NCBI GenBank assembly: GCA_009698295.1
Contig: WLQO01000018.1
Location: forward strand, 1 to 13,853
Reading direction: 5' to 3'
Source: Actinomycetota bacterium
GTDB taxonomy: Bacteria; Actinomycetota; Actinomycetes; Nanopelagicales; Nanopelagicaceae
Length of the DNA stretch: 13,853 nucleotides
Numbering within the stretch: the first letter of the stretch is position 1; each line of letters begins with the position of its first letter. Shown here piece after piece: positions 7,191-13,853 of the stretch. Position numbers and translations under genes: made by a program. Under the pieces are notes generated by a model that worked only from the letters and a program-made list of their open reading frames with translations, did not search any database and was not told the DNA's origin.

Positions 7191-7199
7191 CCTGCAAGA

Positions 7200-7208
7200 G
7201 GTCAGACC
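7200..7208. promoter_or_regulatory. Candidate operator, perfect palindrome GGTCAGACC
   Basis: A perfect palindrome around a central A (GGTC-A-GACC), with two more matching pairs outside one mismatch on each side (AG.GGTCAGACC.CT). It lies 36 bases before the suyA start, just beyond the proposed promoter, where a bound repressor would block initiation. Its centre is 73 bases, about seven helical turns, from the centre of the 7127-7135 site, so both could be bound on one DNA face. The GGTnnnACC core fits FadR-family regulators. Confidence 0.55.
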
Positions 7209-7243
7209 ACTACCCCCGATTATGCGAGAGAGGAACGTCAGAT

Positions 7244-7546
7244 ATGGCAATTACCCCACCGCAGTATCTGCTTCATCATGATGGCGATAACGTCGCCGTT
7301 GCGATGATGGATATGCAGCCAGGAACTCTTCACGGCCGGTCCGTGAAAGAAGGAACAGAGAGCACCGCGGTTTTAAATCACGCGATTCCGCTCGGCCACA
7401 AATTTGCCCTAACAGATATTGCAAGCGGCGAAGCGATCATTAAATACGGAATCAAGGTTGGACTTGCTTCAGCTGCGATCAAAAAAGGCGATTACATTCA
7501 CACACACAATATGAGGAGTTATCGATGGGAAGCAAGCCGCGCTTAA
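7244..7546 (+). CDS. suyA: (2R)-3-sulfolactate sulfo-lyase, small (alpha) subunit
   Basis: A 100-residue SAF-domain protein, the size of SuyA and of the N-terminal part of altronate dehydratase UxaA. It starts at ATG 7244 behind a GAGAGAGGA ribosome site. Visible features are DNVAVAMMDMQPGT (15-28), the strand pair HAIPLGHKFAL (46-56), then IKYGIKVGLASAAIKKGDYIHTHN (66-89), where YGxxIG...I..GdyvHxHN is the SAF-family signature. SuyA acts with SuyB to remove the sulfonate group from (R)-sulfolactate, giving pyruvate and sulfite. Its last 22 bases overlap the SuyB gene, as expected for two subunits made together. The subfamily (sulfolactate rather than altronate, galactarate or other sugar acid) is judged from the partner's sequence and from the flanking sulfolactate dehydrogenase and exporter genes. 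Confidence 0.86.
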   Translation: MAITPPQYLLHHDGDNVAVAMMDMQPGTLHGRSVKEGTESTAVLNHAIPLGHKFALTDIASGEAIIKYGIKVGLASAAIKKGDYIHTHNMRSYRWEASRA

Positions 7547-8691
7547 TGGGATACCGCCGCGAAAACGGCGCTATGGGTATCCGCAATCACGTCATTATTT
7601 TGCCCCTTGATGACCTATCAAATGCTGCTGCAGAAGCGGTTGCAAAAGTCATTCCGGGAACTCTCGCACTTCCACATGCTTTCGGACGTCTGCAATTTGG
7701 TGAAGATCTAGAACTGACTTTCAATACTTTGATTGGTACTGGAGTTAATGCAAACGTTGCCGCCGTAGTCGTAATTGGTATTGAACCAAAATGGACACAG
7801 CGAGTTGCCGATGGAATTGCGAAAACAGGTAAGCCTGTAGCCGCATTTTCAATTGAAGGAAAAGGCGATCTACAAGTTATTCAAGAAGCTAGCCGCGTAG
7901 CCGCGATGTTCTTGCAAGATGCATCAGGGCTAGTCCGCGAAGAAGCCGAAATGGGCGACATGATTATGTCGATCAAATGCGGTGAATCAGATACAACTTC
8001 CGGACTTGGTTCATGCCCAACAACTTCGCAAGCAGTTGACCGTTGGGTCGCTGCCGGCGGCACAGTCTTCTTCGGTGAAACTTCTGAGCTAACTGGTGGC
8101 GAACACTTAATCGCTGATCGTTGTATCGATGAAGCTTGCCGCAACTTGTTCCAGTTGACATATGACAATTACATAAAGGTAATTGAATCAACTGGTGCCA
8201 ATCTTTTGGGATCACAACCAACACAAGGAAATATTGCTGGTGGATTGACGACTATTGAAGAAAAGGCGCTTGGAAATATTGCTAAGACTGGTTCAGTTCC
8301 AGTTGTCGGCGTATTAAAGCCAGCCGAGGCGCCAGACCCAAAGAAGAAAGGTCTTTACTTCATGGACTCTTCTTCTGCTGCTGCGGAGTGCGTAACACTC
8401 ATGGCAGCTGGCGGAGCGGTAATTCACCTATTCCCAACAGGGCAAGGAAATGTAATTGGTAATCCAATCATTCCTGTCTTGAAGTTGACTGCAAATATCA
8501 AGACTGCAAACTCAATGACAGAGCACATCGACTTAGATGTTTCTGGTCTATTGCGTTATGAATACGACTTAACCAAAGCTGGTGACATGATGATGGATGT
8601 CATCAACCAAACCGTTAATGGACGCCTCTGCAAGGCAGAAGTTATGGGCCATCGTGAATTTACCTTCACAAAGTTGTATATCTCCGCGTAA
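7525..8691 (+). CDS. suyB: (2R)-3-sulfolactate sulfo-lyase, large (beta) subunit
   Basis: A 388-residue subunit of the altronate/galactarate dehydratase family, with GAGGAG six bases before the ATG. It opens with GYRRENGAMGIRNHVIILPLDDLSN in the N-terminal 33 residues and continues through TLALPHAFGRLQFG (46-59) and VVVIGIEPKW (81-90). The metal-site region shows KCGESDTTSG (151-160), C164, GETSELTGGEH (184-194) and C200. The CGESDTTSG form and the PLDDLSN/PHAFGRLQFG segments match my memory of SuyB, whereas UxaA-type dehydratases usually read CGGSD. With SuyA it cleaves (R)-sulfolactate to pyruvate and sulfite in an iron-dependent cytoplasmic reaction. The stop shares its last A with the next start (TAATG), tying the lyase to the dehydrogenases. 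A sugar-acid dehydratase is the alternative; the whole context argues against it. Confidence 0.88.
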   Translation: MGSKPRLMGYRRENGAMGIRNHVIILPLDDLSNAAAEAVAKVIPGTLALPHAFGRLQFGEDLELTFNTLIGTGVNANVAAVVVIGIEPKWTQRVADGIAKTGKPVAAFSIEGKGDLQVIQEASRVAAMFLQDASGLVREEAEMGDMIMSIKCGESDTTSGLGSCPTTSQAVDRWVAAGGTVFFGETSELTGGEHLIADRCIDEACRNLFQLTYDNYIKVIESTGANLLGSQPTQGNIAGGLTTIEEKALGNIAKTGSVPVVGVLKPAEAPDPKKKGLYFMDSSSAAAECVTLMAAGGAVIHLFPTGQGNVIGNPIIPVLKLTANIKTANSMTEHIDLDVSGLLRYEYDLTKAGDMMMDVINQTVNGRLCKAEVMGHREFTFTKLYISA

Positions 8692-9629
8692 TGATTCTCA
8701 TCTCTGAAGATGTATGGGGAACTCCCTTCCAAAAACTGGAGGGGAGTTTTCCCATTGTCAGAAGCGATGACTTGTGGAAAAACCCGGAAGAGCTAAAGAA
8801 AGTAATAAAGGATGCAACCGCTTTAGTGGTTCGCAACAGAACAAAGGTCACTGCTGAGATTATTGCGGCAGCGCCAAAATTAAAGGTAATTGCCCGCGCG
8901 GGTGTAGGACTAGATAACATCGATATAAAGGCTGCAGATGCCGCTGGTGTCGTTGTAGTCGCAGGCCTTGGTGCAAATGCTGTGAGCGTTGGCGAACTGA
9001 CCCTTGGATTAGCTCTCTCGCTTTTAAGAAATATTCCAAACCACGATCAAGCAACACGTGAAGGAAATTGGCAACGCACTCCAGGTCGCGAATTATCGGG
9101 ATTGACTTGGGGGCTATTGGGTTGTGGCGCAACTGGCGTAGCAACTGCAAAACTTCTTCAAGGATTTGGATGCAAATTAATTGGTTACGACCCTTTTGCT
9201 AAAAATTTGCAGGGAATCGAGCTGACCACTTTTGAAAGTGTTTTGAAAGAAAGTGATGTAGTCAGTATCCATATGCCTTCCACCCCAGAAACTAATGGCT
9301 CTATAAATGCTGCGACCCTTAAATTGATGAAACCTGATGCGATCTTAATAAATGTTGGCAGGGGCGAAGTAATTAATGAGTCTGATTTAATAACAGCGTT
9401 GAAAGCCAAAGTAATTGCCGGAGCAGCGCTAGATGTACGAGCGCAAGAACCGCCAGTAAAGGCTGAGATGGAAACCATCCCAAATTTGATATTAACCCCA
9501 CATGTCGCCGGCATAACCAACGAAAGTCAACTGCGCATAAATGAAATTCTTACATCTAACATTGCTAAAGTTTTAAAGAATGAATCTGCAACCCATGCAG
9601 TCGGCGCGCTGAAAGTAAGTAGCAACTAA
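8691..9629 (+). CDS. slcC: D-2-hydroxyacid dehydrogenase, likely (S)-sulfolactate dehydrogenase
   Basis: A 312-residue member of the D-3-phosphoglycerate dehydrogenase superfamily. The Rossmann site is GCGATG at 144-149 with acidic D167 at the end of the next strand, indicating NAD rather than NADP. The catalytic trio is in place: R224 in NVGRGEVI, E253 in AQEPP and H271 in LTPHVAG. RAGVGLDNID (69-78) is the usual substrate-loop motif. At 312 residues it lacks the ACT regulatory domain of many serine-pathway enzymes. In Chromohalobacter the enzyme SlcC of this family oxidises (S)-sulfolactate to sulfopyruvate, and it works with ComC to invert the stereocentre before SuyAB. Here it lies exactly between suyB and a ComC-like gene, each junction being TAATG. 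Family is certain; the (S)-sulfolactate assignment rests on this order. Another hydroxyacid, or a glyoxylate-type substrate, remains possible. Confidence 0.83.
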   Translation: MILISEDVWGTPFQKLEGSFPIVRSDDLWKNPEELKKVIKDATALVVRNRTKVTAEIIAAAPKLKVIARAGVGLDNIDIKAADAAGVVVVAGLGANAVSVGELTLGLALSLLRNIPNHDQATREGNWQRTPGRELSGLTWGLLGCGATGVATAKLLQGFGCKLIGYDPFAKNLQGIELTTFESVLKESDVVSIHMPSTPETNGSINAATLKLMKPDAILINVGRGEVINESDLITALKAKVIAGAALDVRAQEPPVKAEMETIPNLILTPHVAGITNESQLRINEILTSNIAKVLKNESATHAVGALKVSSN

Positions 9630-10636
9630 TGGCGCAACTCACCGTTGGATCGGCGATCGCAAAGGCAAGAGATTTACTGATCGCTTCAGGTGTTCCGGCT
9701 CAAGAAGCTGAAACAACAGCGCGCTGCATTGTGGCAAGCGATCGATGGGGCATCGGTAGCCATGGGTTAATGCGTCTTCCTTTTTATCTTGCACGTTTAC
9801 AAGCTGGCGGGATCAAGGCGAGTGCAAAGTTAAAGGTAGTAACCGATTTACCAAGCCTTGTCATCTTTGATGGCGATGATGGACTTGGACATTGGCAACT
9901 TCAGAAAGGTGCAGAAGTTGCTGCAGAACGTGCTCAGAAAAATGGAATTGCTGCGGTCGGTATTGGTCGTTCTAATCATTGTGGTGCTTTAGGAATTTAT
10001 GTTTGGCCGATGATTAATAAAGGTTTGGTGGGAATCGCATTCAGTACTGGGCCAGCGGTTATGCCACCGTGGGGCGGAAATTCTACACTTCTTTCAACTT
10101 CGCCAATCGCTGCAGGTATTCCAACAGATCCTCCAACCGTTATTGATCTGGCAACGAGTGCAGTTGCAAGAGGAAAAATTCAAGCCAAAGCACAAGCCGG
10201 TGCTGAACTTGAACCAGGGTGGGCATTTACTAAAGATGGTGCACCGACTACTGATGCCAAAGAAGCACTTGCCGGAATGCTTGCGCCACTCGGTGGAGTA
10301 AAGGGATATGCAATTGCAGTTCTTGTGGAGTCGCTGACCGGAATGTTAATTGGTCCAACGCTGGCTAAGAATATTCCAGATATGTTTGCCGCTGATCAAG
10401 ATAGAAAATCGCAAGAGATCTCACATTTCATTATTGCGATAGATGCTGCAAAACTCTCTGTTGATGGCGAAAATTCAAGAACTACAGATTTTGCCGAATA
10501 TGTTGCAGGTGCAGGTGGCCGTCTACCTGGATCAAACCGAGTAAATCCAGAGAGTTTAAATGGCGATGACGAAATCACAATCACCGATCAAGTGGCTGAT
10601 CAGTTGGCGCAATGGTCAAGTAAGTTAGGAATATAA
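9629..10636 (+). CDS. comC: Ldh2-family dehydrogenase, likely (R)-sulfolactate dehydrogenase
   Basis: A 335-residue member of the malate/L-lactate dehydrogenase type 2 family, which has its own NAD(P)-binding fold instead of a Rossmann domain. Recognisable motifs are RWGIGSHGLMRLPFY (39-53) with catalytic-site H45, VGIGRSNHCGALGIY (110-124) with H117, TSPIAAGIPT (157-166) and GGVKGYAIAVLVESL (222-236) with K225. ComC-type enzymes reduce sulfopyruvate to (R)-sulfolactate, usually with NADPH, and were first known from coenzyme M synthesis. In this operon it would complete inversion of (S)-sulfolactate to the (R)-isomer used by SuyAB. It overlaps slcC by one base and its stop directly touches the start of the exporter gene. 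Delta1-piperideine-2-carboxylate or ureidoglycolate-type dehydrogenases share the fold, so the substrate rests on context. Confidence 0.83.
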   Translation: MAQLTVGSAIAKARDLLIASGVPAQEAETTARCIVASDRWGIGSHGLMRLPFYLARLQAGGIKASAKLKVVTDLPSLVIFDGDDGLGHWQLQKGAEVAAERAQKNGIAAVGIGRSNHCGALGIYVWPMINKGLVGIAFSTGPAVMPPWGGNSTLLSTSPIAAGIPTDPPTVIDLATSAVARGKIQAKAQAGAELEPGWAFTKDGAPTTDAKEALAGMLAPLGGVKGYAIAVLVESLTGMLIGPTLAKNIPDMFAADQDRKSQEISHFIIAIDAAKLSVDGENSRTTDFAEYVAGAGGRLPGSNRVNPESLNGDDEITITDQVADQLAQWSSKLGI

Positions 10637-11650
10637 ATGGTTAAAACTTTGCCAGGACTGGGTCTAATCGCAGCAATCGTGGCCATAGCTTTTCAGATTC
10701 ATAATTTTCAACCAGCGATCAGTCCCTTAGCGCTCTGCGTAGCATTTGGATTTGCGGTAGCAAACTTTGCAAGCTGGCCAACTTTTGCAACTTCTGGTAC
10801 CGCCTTGGCGAGCAAGAAATTAATGCGCATTGGGGTAGCTCTGCTCGGTGCACAAGTTAGCGTTCTCTCGCTAAAGGCAATTGGAGTAAAAGGAGTAATC
10901 ACTGTAATTCTGGTTGTTACATTCACAATCTTTGGAATATTAGCTCTATCCAAGGCTTTCAAAATGAGTGGTGAACTTGGATTACTTATTGGCGTTGGAT
11001 TTGGAGTTTGTGGAGCAACTGCTGTTGCCGCAATTCGTCCTCAAACTCGAGCCACCGAAGAAGAGACTTCTTATGCGATCGCGCTAATTTCGCTCTGCGG
11101 AACGCTATCTATTTTTGTACTTCCACTTATCGGACATACCCTCGGATTATCCGATCAAACATTTGGTTCTTGGGCTGGTGCAGCTGTACATGATGTCGGG
11201 CAGGTGATTGCCACCGCCTCGGTTTGGAGTGATGACGCAGTTAAAGCGGCAGTAGTAATAAAACTCTCTCGAGTATGTTTACTGGCCCCGATTGTTTTAA
11301 TACTTTCGTTACGTCACCGTCGTTATCTAACTTCTGTCTCAGTTAAAAGTGATGAGAAAGTTGCGATTAGTAACCAGAAAAATAGCAAAGTACCGCTGAT
11401 TCCATTCTTCGTTCTTGGTTTTATCGCAGTTGCGACTGTTCAAAATCTATTTTCGATACCAACAGAACTCCACGATGCAGTTGTCTTGATTAGCAAATTG
11501 CTCTTGGGCGCAGGATTGGTCGCACTTGGTTCGAGCGTTCGCTGGAAATCAATCCGGGCAATTGGACCGCGTCCAATGATTATGGGGTTGATTGCTTGGG
11601 TGATTGTTGCTGGTGTGGCGCTAGCAGCTGTTCAGATAACTGGGCTTTAA
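10637..11650 (+). CDS. YeiH-family membrane transporter, likely sulfite exporter
   Basis: A 337-residue polytopic membrane protein (about nine to ten hydrophobic segments) of the YeiH/UPF0324 'putative sulfate exporter' family. Signature segments are GVCGATAVAAIRP (123-135) with C125, GSWAGAAVHDVGQVIATASVWSD (177-199) with H185 and D186, and KLSRVCLLAPIV (209-220). A hydrophilic loop lies at about 226-255. It is the last gene of the suyAB operon and starts directly at the base after the comC stop, so translation must be coupled. As I recall, family members named SuyZ or CuyZ sit beside sulfolactate and cysteate sulfo-lyase genes and were proposed to export the toxic sulfite released. That role fits exactly here. 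The family is secure; the ion and direction are inferred. Confidence 0.85.
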   Translation: MVKTLPGLGLIAAIVAIAFQIHNFQPAISPLALCVAFGFAVANFASWPTFATSGTALASKKLMRIGVALLGAQVSVLSLKAIGVKGVITVILVVTFTIFGILALSKAFKMSGELGLLIGVGFGVCGATAVAAIRPQTRATEEETSYAIALISLCGTLSIFVLPLIGHTLGLSDQTFGSWAGAAVHDVGQVIATASVWSDDAVKAAVVIKLSRVCLLAPIVLILSLRHRRYLTSVSVKSDEKVAISNQKNSKVPLIPFFVLGFIAVATVQNLFSIPTELHDAVVLISKLLLGAGLVALGSSVRWKSIRAIGPRPMIMGLIAWVIVAGVALAAVQITGL

Positions 11651-11675
11651 CGCTTTTTACACTTAAATACTTAGA

Positions 11676-11736
11676 TGCAAGCGCAAGAGGCTTGCAAGTA
11701 GACAGTGCCTGACTCTTTTAATAGCCTTTGCAAGTA
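11676..11736 (+). promoter_or_regulatory. Leader region of the amino acid transporter with repeated TTGCAAGTA
   Basis: The 113-base gap before the transporter operon holds two exact copies of TTGCAAGTA (11692-11700 and 11728-11736), 36 bases apart, and a weak inverted repeat TGCAAG/CTTGCA (11676-11681 and 11691-11696). TTGCAA at 11692 could serve as a -35 for TTTAAT at 11717-11722, but the 19-base spacer is long. The second copy lies between that and the ribosome site. This suggests regulator binding near a promoter; no regulator can be named. Confidence 0.35.
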
Positions 11737-11763
11737 TTGCTAACTCCACGAAAGGGAGACAAC

Positions 11764-12609
11764 GTGCAAAAAAAGAAGTCACTTATATTTGCAGTATCAC
11801 TTGCTCTTGCATTTGGTTTAACCGCATGTTCAAAATCAGAGTCAACTGATGTTGCATCTGCCTCTTGTGATAAGGCTGATCTTGCAACAGTTACTGCTGG
11901 AAAGTTAACAATCGCAACTGGCGAACCTGCTTACTATCCATGGATTATCGACGATAAGCCAGAAACCGGTGAAGGTTTTGAAGGCGCAGTTGCATACGCC
12001 GTTGCCAAGCAACTCGGTTACACAAATGATGAAGTCGTCTGGGTTCGCACTACTTTTGATGGCGCCGTAACACCAGGAGAAAAGAACTTTGACTTTAACT
12101 TGCAGCAATTCTCAATCACAGAAGAGCGCAAGGCTGCAGTTGATTTCTCATCACCTTATTACACAGCACCACAAGCGATCGTTTCTTACAAGGGCAGCAA
12201 GATCGCCGGTAAGACTTCTATTGCAGAGCTAAAGGGCGCAAAGCTTGGTGCTGCAGTTGGCACAACTTCACTTGATGCAGTTGAAAATCAGATCGGTGTA
12301 AAGCCTCAGGTATTTAATGACAACGCAGCGGCTGTAACTGCGCTTAAGAATGGTCAGATCGATGGCCTGGTAGTAGATCTACCAACCGCTTTCTACCTTT
12401 CAGGTGTTGAAGTAAAAGATGGCTTAATTGTTGGACAACTTCCATCAACCGGTGCTGGTGATCAATTTGGTCTCTTGCTTGCAAAGGGCAGCAAGGTCAC
12501 AAGTTGTGTATCTGGCGCAGTAGATGCAATAACTGCTGATGGCACGCTGGCTGCGATTACTGATAAGTGGCTTGCCACTGATGCTGGCGCACCAGTTCTA
12601 AAGCCATAA
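11764..12609 (+). CDS. Polar amino acid ABC transporter binding lipoprotein (family 3)
   Basis: A 281-residue lipoprotein. The start GTG at 11764 is preferred because AAAGGGAGA lies just upstream and the protein then begins with KKK, a hydrophobic helix and the lipobox LTAC, giving lipidated C22. The mature part has the solute-binding family 3 order: LTIATGEPAYYPW (first strand and ligand loop), EGFEGAVAYAVAKQLG, then the ligand-gripping segment SITEERKAAVDFSSPYYTAPQ with the arginine that usually binds the ligand carboxylate, AKLGAAVGTTS, and GQIDGLVVDLP with the aspartate that usually contacts the amino group. It therefore probably binds an amino acid, anchored outside the membrane. It starts a new transcription unit after the exporter gene and is followed by permease and ATPase genes. 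The specific amino acid cannot be told. Confidence 0.9.
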   Translation: MQKKKSLIFAVSLALAFGLTACSKSESTDVASASCDKADLATVTAGKLTIATGEPAYYPWIIDDKPETGEGFEGAVAYAVAKQLGYTNDEVVWVRTTFDGAVTPGEKNFDFNLQQFSITEERKAAVDFSSPYYTAPQAIVSYKGSKIAGKTSIAELKGAKLGAAVGTTSLDAVENQIGVKPQVFNDNAAAVTALKNGQIDGLVVDLPTAFYLSGVEVKDGLIVGQLPSTGAGDQFGLLLAKGSKVTSCVSGAVDAITADGTLAAITDKWLATDAGAPVLKP

Positions 12610-12644
12610 GCGCATTGCTGTAAAAGTTAGATAAAGGCGGTAGT

Positions 12645-13520
12645 TTGGCGGCCATGTCAGAGCGAAATCCCTCTGCTTGGTCGCCAAGCTCACGCGAATT
12701 AGAACGTCGCGAGCTTCGTCGCAAATTAAGTCGTAAGCAAGCCTTGGTTGCCGCGGTTTCTTCAATTTTTGTTTTGGGAACGCTGACAATTATTTTGATT
12801 ACATCCCCAGGCTGGGAAGTTGTAAAAGCCACATTCTTCGATATTCAATATGGAAAAGAAGTATTTCCAACAGTCATAAAAGGGCTCTGGATAAATCTTC
12901 AACTAACTTTCTTAGGCGGAATCGCTATTGGGGTTATCGCTATGGGACTTGCGCTGATGCGAACCACCAAGTCACCAGCGCTCACTCCATTCAGGTTCTT
13001 AGCAACCGCATATGTGGATATATTCCGAGGTGCACCACTTATCTTGATTATCTTGCTGGTCGGCTTCGGAGTTCCGGCCCTGCGCCTTCAAGGCATATCT
13101 AGCAATGTAATTGTTCTCGGCACGATTGCCGTAGTTCTTACTTATTCTGCATACGTCGCCGAAGTTATTCGTTCAGGAATTCTCTCAATTCACCCCAGCC
13201 AGAGAGCGGCTGCAAGATCGCTCGGATTAACATCTGGGCAGACCATGCGCTTTGTGGTTTTGCCACAAGCGCTTCGTCGCGTCGTGCCGCCGCTGCTGAA
13301 TGACTTTGTATCTCTGCTAAAGGACACAGGTTTAGTTTCAATTCTTGGAGTAACAGATGCGGTTCGCGCTGCGCAAATCAATGCCAGCCGCACCTTTAAT
13401 TACACGCCTTATGTTGTCGCTGCAATTCTCTTCCTGCTGATCACAATTCCAATGACGCGCTACACCGATCGCGCGATTCGGCAACGCACACAGGCGCAGA
13501 ACTCGGAAGGAGCGATTTAA
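12645..13520 (+). CDS. Amino acid ABC transporter permease, HisM/GlnP type, with extended N-terminus
   Basis: A 291-residue permease, longer than the usual 220 or so because of about 70 extra N-terminal residues: a charged cytoplasmic tail rich in Arg and Glu (about 17-31), an extra hydrophobic helix (about 34-53) and a short external segment. The standard part begins at TVIKGLWINLQLTFLGG (76-92). FRGAPLILIILLVGFG (127-142) and the ATPase-docking loop RAAARSLGLTSGQTMRFVVLPQAL (187-210) identify the HisMQ class, followed by LLKDTGLVSILGV. TTG at 12645 is favoured as start because AAAGG lies seven bases upstream; ATG 12654 is the alternative. It lies 35 bases after the binding-protein gene and overlaps the ATPase gene by one base. 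Only one permease is seen, so it probably acts as a homodimer. Confidence 0.9.
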   Translation: MAAMSERNPSAWSPSSRELERRELRRKLSRKQALVAAVSSIFVLGTLTIILITSPGWEVVKATFFDIQYGKEVFPTVIKGLWINLQLTFLGGIAIGVIAMGLALMRTTKSPALTPFRFLATAYVDIFRGAPLILIILLVGFGVPALRLQGISSNVIVLGTIAVVLTYSAYVAEVIRSGILSIHPSQRAAARSLGLTSGQTMRFVVLPQALRRVVPPLLNDFVSLLKDTGLVSILGVTDAVRAAQINASRTFNYTPYVVAAILFLLITIPMTRYTDRAIRQRTQAQNSEGAI

Positions 13521-13853
13521 TGGCGAACGTTCTTGAGTTACAAAACGTCCGAAAAGCTTTTGGCGCTGAAGTTGTCTTAAACAACCTCTCATTACAAGTT
13601 CCCGAGCACACTGCTACCGTTTTAATTGGAGCATCTGGATCTGGAAAATCAACGCTGCTGCGATGTATAAATTTGTTAGAAACTATTGATGATGGACAGA
13701 TTCTTTTAGATGGCCAAGAAATTACCGACCCGGCAATTAAAGTTGATGATGTGCGTCGTAAATTAGGCATGGTCTTTCAATCCTTCAATCTCTTTCCCCA
13801 TAAAACCGTCCTTGAGAACATCACGCTTGCACCAGTGAAAGTTCAAAAGAAAA
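13520..13853 (+). CDS. Amino acid ABC transporter ATP-binding protein, N-terminal part (cut by window end)
   Basis: The first 111 residues of a cytoplasmic ATPase; the gene continues beyond the right edge. Its ATG shares an A with the permease stop (TAATG). Visible motifs are the A-loop region around F14, Walker A GASGSGKST at 37-45, and the Q-loop MVFQSFNLFPHKTVLENITLAP with Q87. The FNLFPHxTVLENI form is typical of polar amino acid (GlnQ/HisP-type) ATPases. It would power the permease and lipoprotein encoded just upstream. Signature motif, Walker B and switch histidine are expected beyond the window. It is unlikely to be the missing ATPase of the sugar transporter, which would be of the longer MalK/MsiK type. 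Confidence 0.95.
   Translation, partial: MANVLELQNVRKAFGAEVVLNNLSLQVPEHTATVLIGASGSGKSTLLRCINLLETIDDGQILLDGQEITDPAIKVDDVRRKLGMVFQSFNLFPHKTVLENITLAPVKVQKK

Noticed and set aside
7244..8691. Altronate or galactarate dehydratase (UxaA/GarD type)
   Set aside because: Same superfamily, but the CGESDTTSG and PLDDLSN/PHAFGRLQFG segments look SuyB-like, and no hexuronate pathway genes are adjacent.
8691..9629. D-3-phosphoglycerate dehydrogenase of serine synthesis
   Set aside because: Short form without a regulatory domain, located between sulfo-lyase and ComC-like genes; a sulfolactate role fits better, though the fold alone does not decide.
11676..11696. Terminator hairpin after the exporter gene
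   Set aside because: Only a six-base stem with a nine-base loop and no following T run.
11728..11763. TTG start at 11728 for the amino acid-binding lipoprotein
   Set aside because: It lacks a ribosome site and would add residues ahead of a complete lipoprotein signal that starts at GTG 11764.

Overview
The window reads as a compact catabolic locus from a low-to-medium GC actinobacterium. Evidence for that is indirect: genes overlap or abut, GTG and TTG starts occur, the sugar transporter lacks its own ATPase in view (Actinobacteria often share one), and the extracytoplasmic binding protein carries a small Cys-x15-Cys...KLxW module that I associate with streamlined freshwater Actinobacteria (Nanopelagicales, 'acI'). 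That taxonomic call is inference. No rRNA, tRNA, mobile element, phage or CRISPR sequence is visible, and no stretch over 300 bases is gene-free; the longest gaps are about 100-120 bases.

My main reading is that most of the window (about 1-11650) encodes degradation of the plant/algal sulfosugar sulfoquinovose (SQ) through to pyruvate, dihydroxyacetone phosphate and sulfite. From the left: the C-terminal end of an L-fucose-isomerase-like protein (candidate SQ isomerase), a sugar-binding protein and two MalF/MalG-type permeases (candidate SQ or SQ-glycerol uptake), a FadR-type GntR regulator, a PfkB kinase resembling sulfofructose kinase YihV, and a class I aldolase strongly resembling sulfofructose-1-phosphate aldolase YihT. 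These lie head to tail on the plus strand. A convergent minus-strand Gfo/Idh/MocA-type protein follows, a candidate NAD-dependent sulfoquinovosidase.

A 118-base divergent promoter region (7126-7243) with two GGTYAGACC palindromes separates this from a second plus-strand operon: SuyA and SuyB ((R)-sulfolactate sulfo-lyase), an SlcC-like (S)-sulfolactate dehydrogenase, a ComC-like (R)-sulfolactate dehydrogenase and a YeiH-family anion exporter. The two dehydrogenases would turn (S)-sulfolactate, expected from SQ, through sulfopyruvate into the (R)-form that the lyase cleaves; the exporter would remove the sulfite. The step not seen is oxidation of sulfolactaldehyde to sulfolactate; an aldehyde dehydrogenase gene is expected outside the window, probably to the left.

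From about 11651 to the right edge is a separate polar amino acid ABC transporter: a lipoprotein binding protein, a HisM-type permease and the start of the ATPase, cut by the window end. Nothing in the sequence ties it to the sulfosugar genes beyond adjacency.
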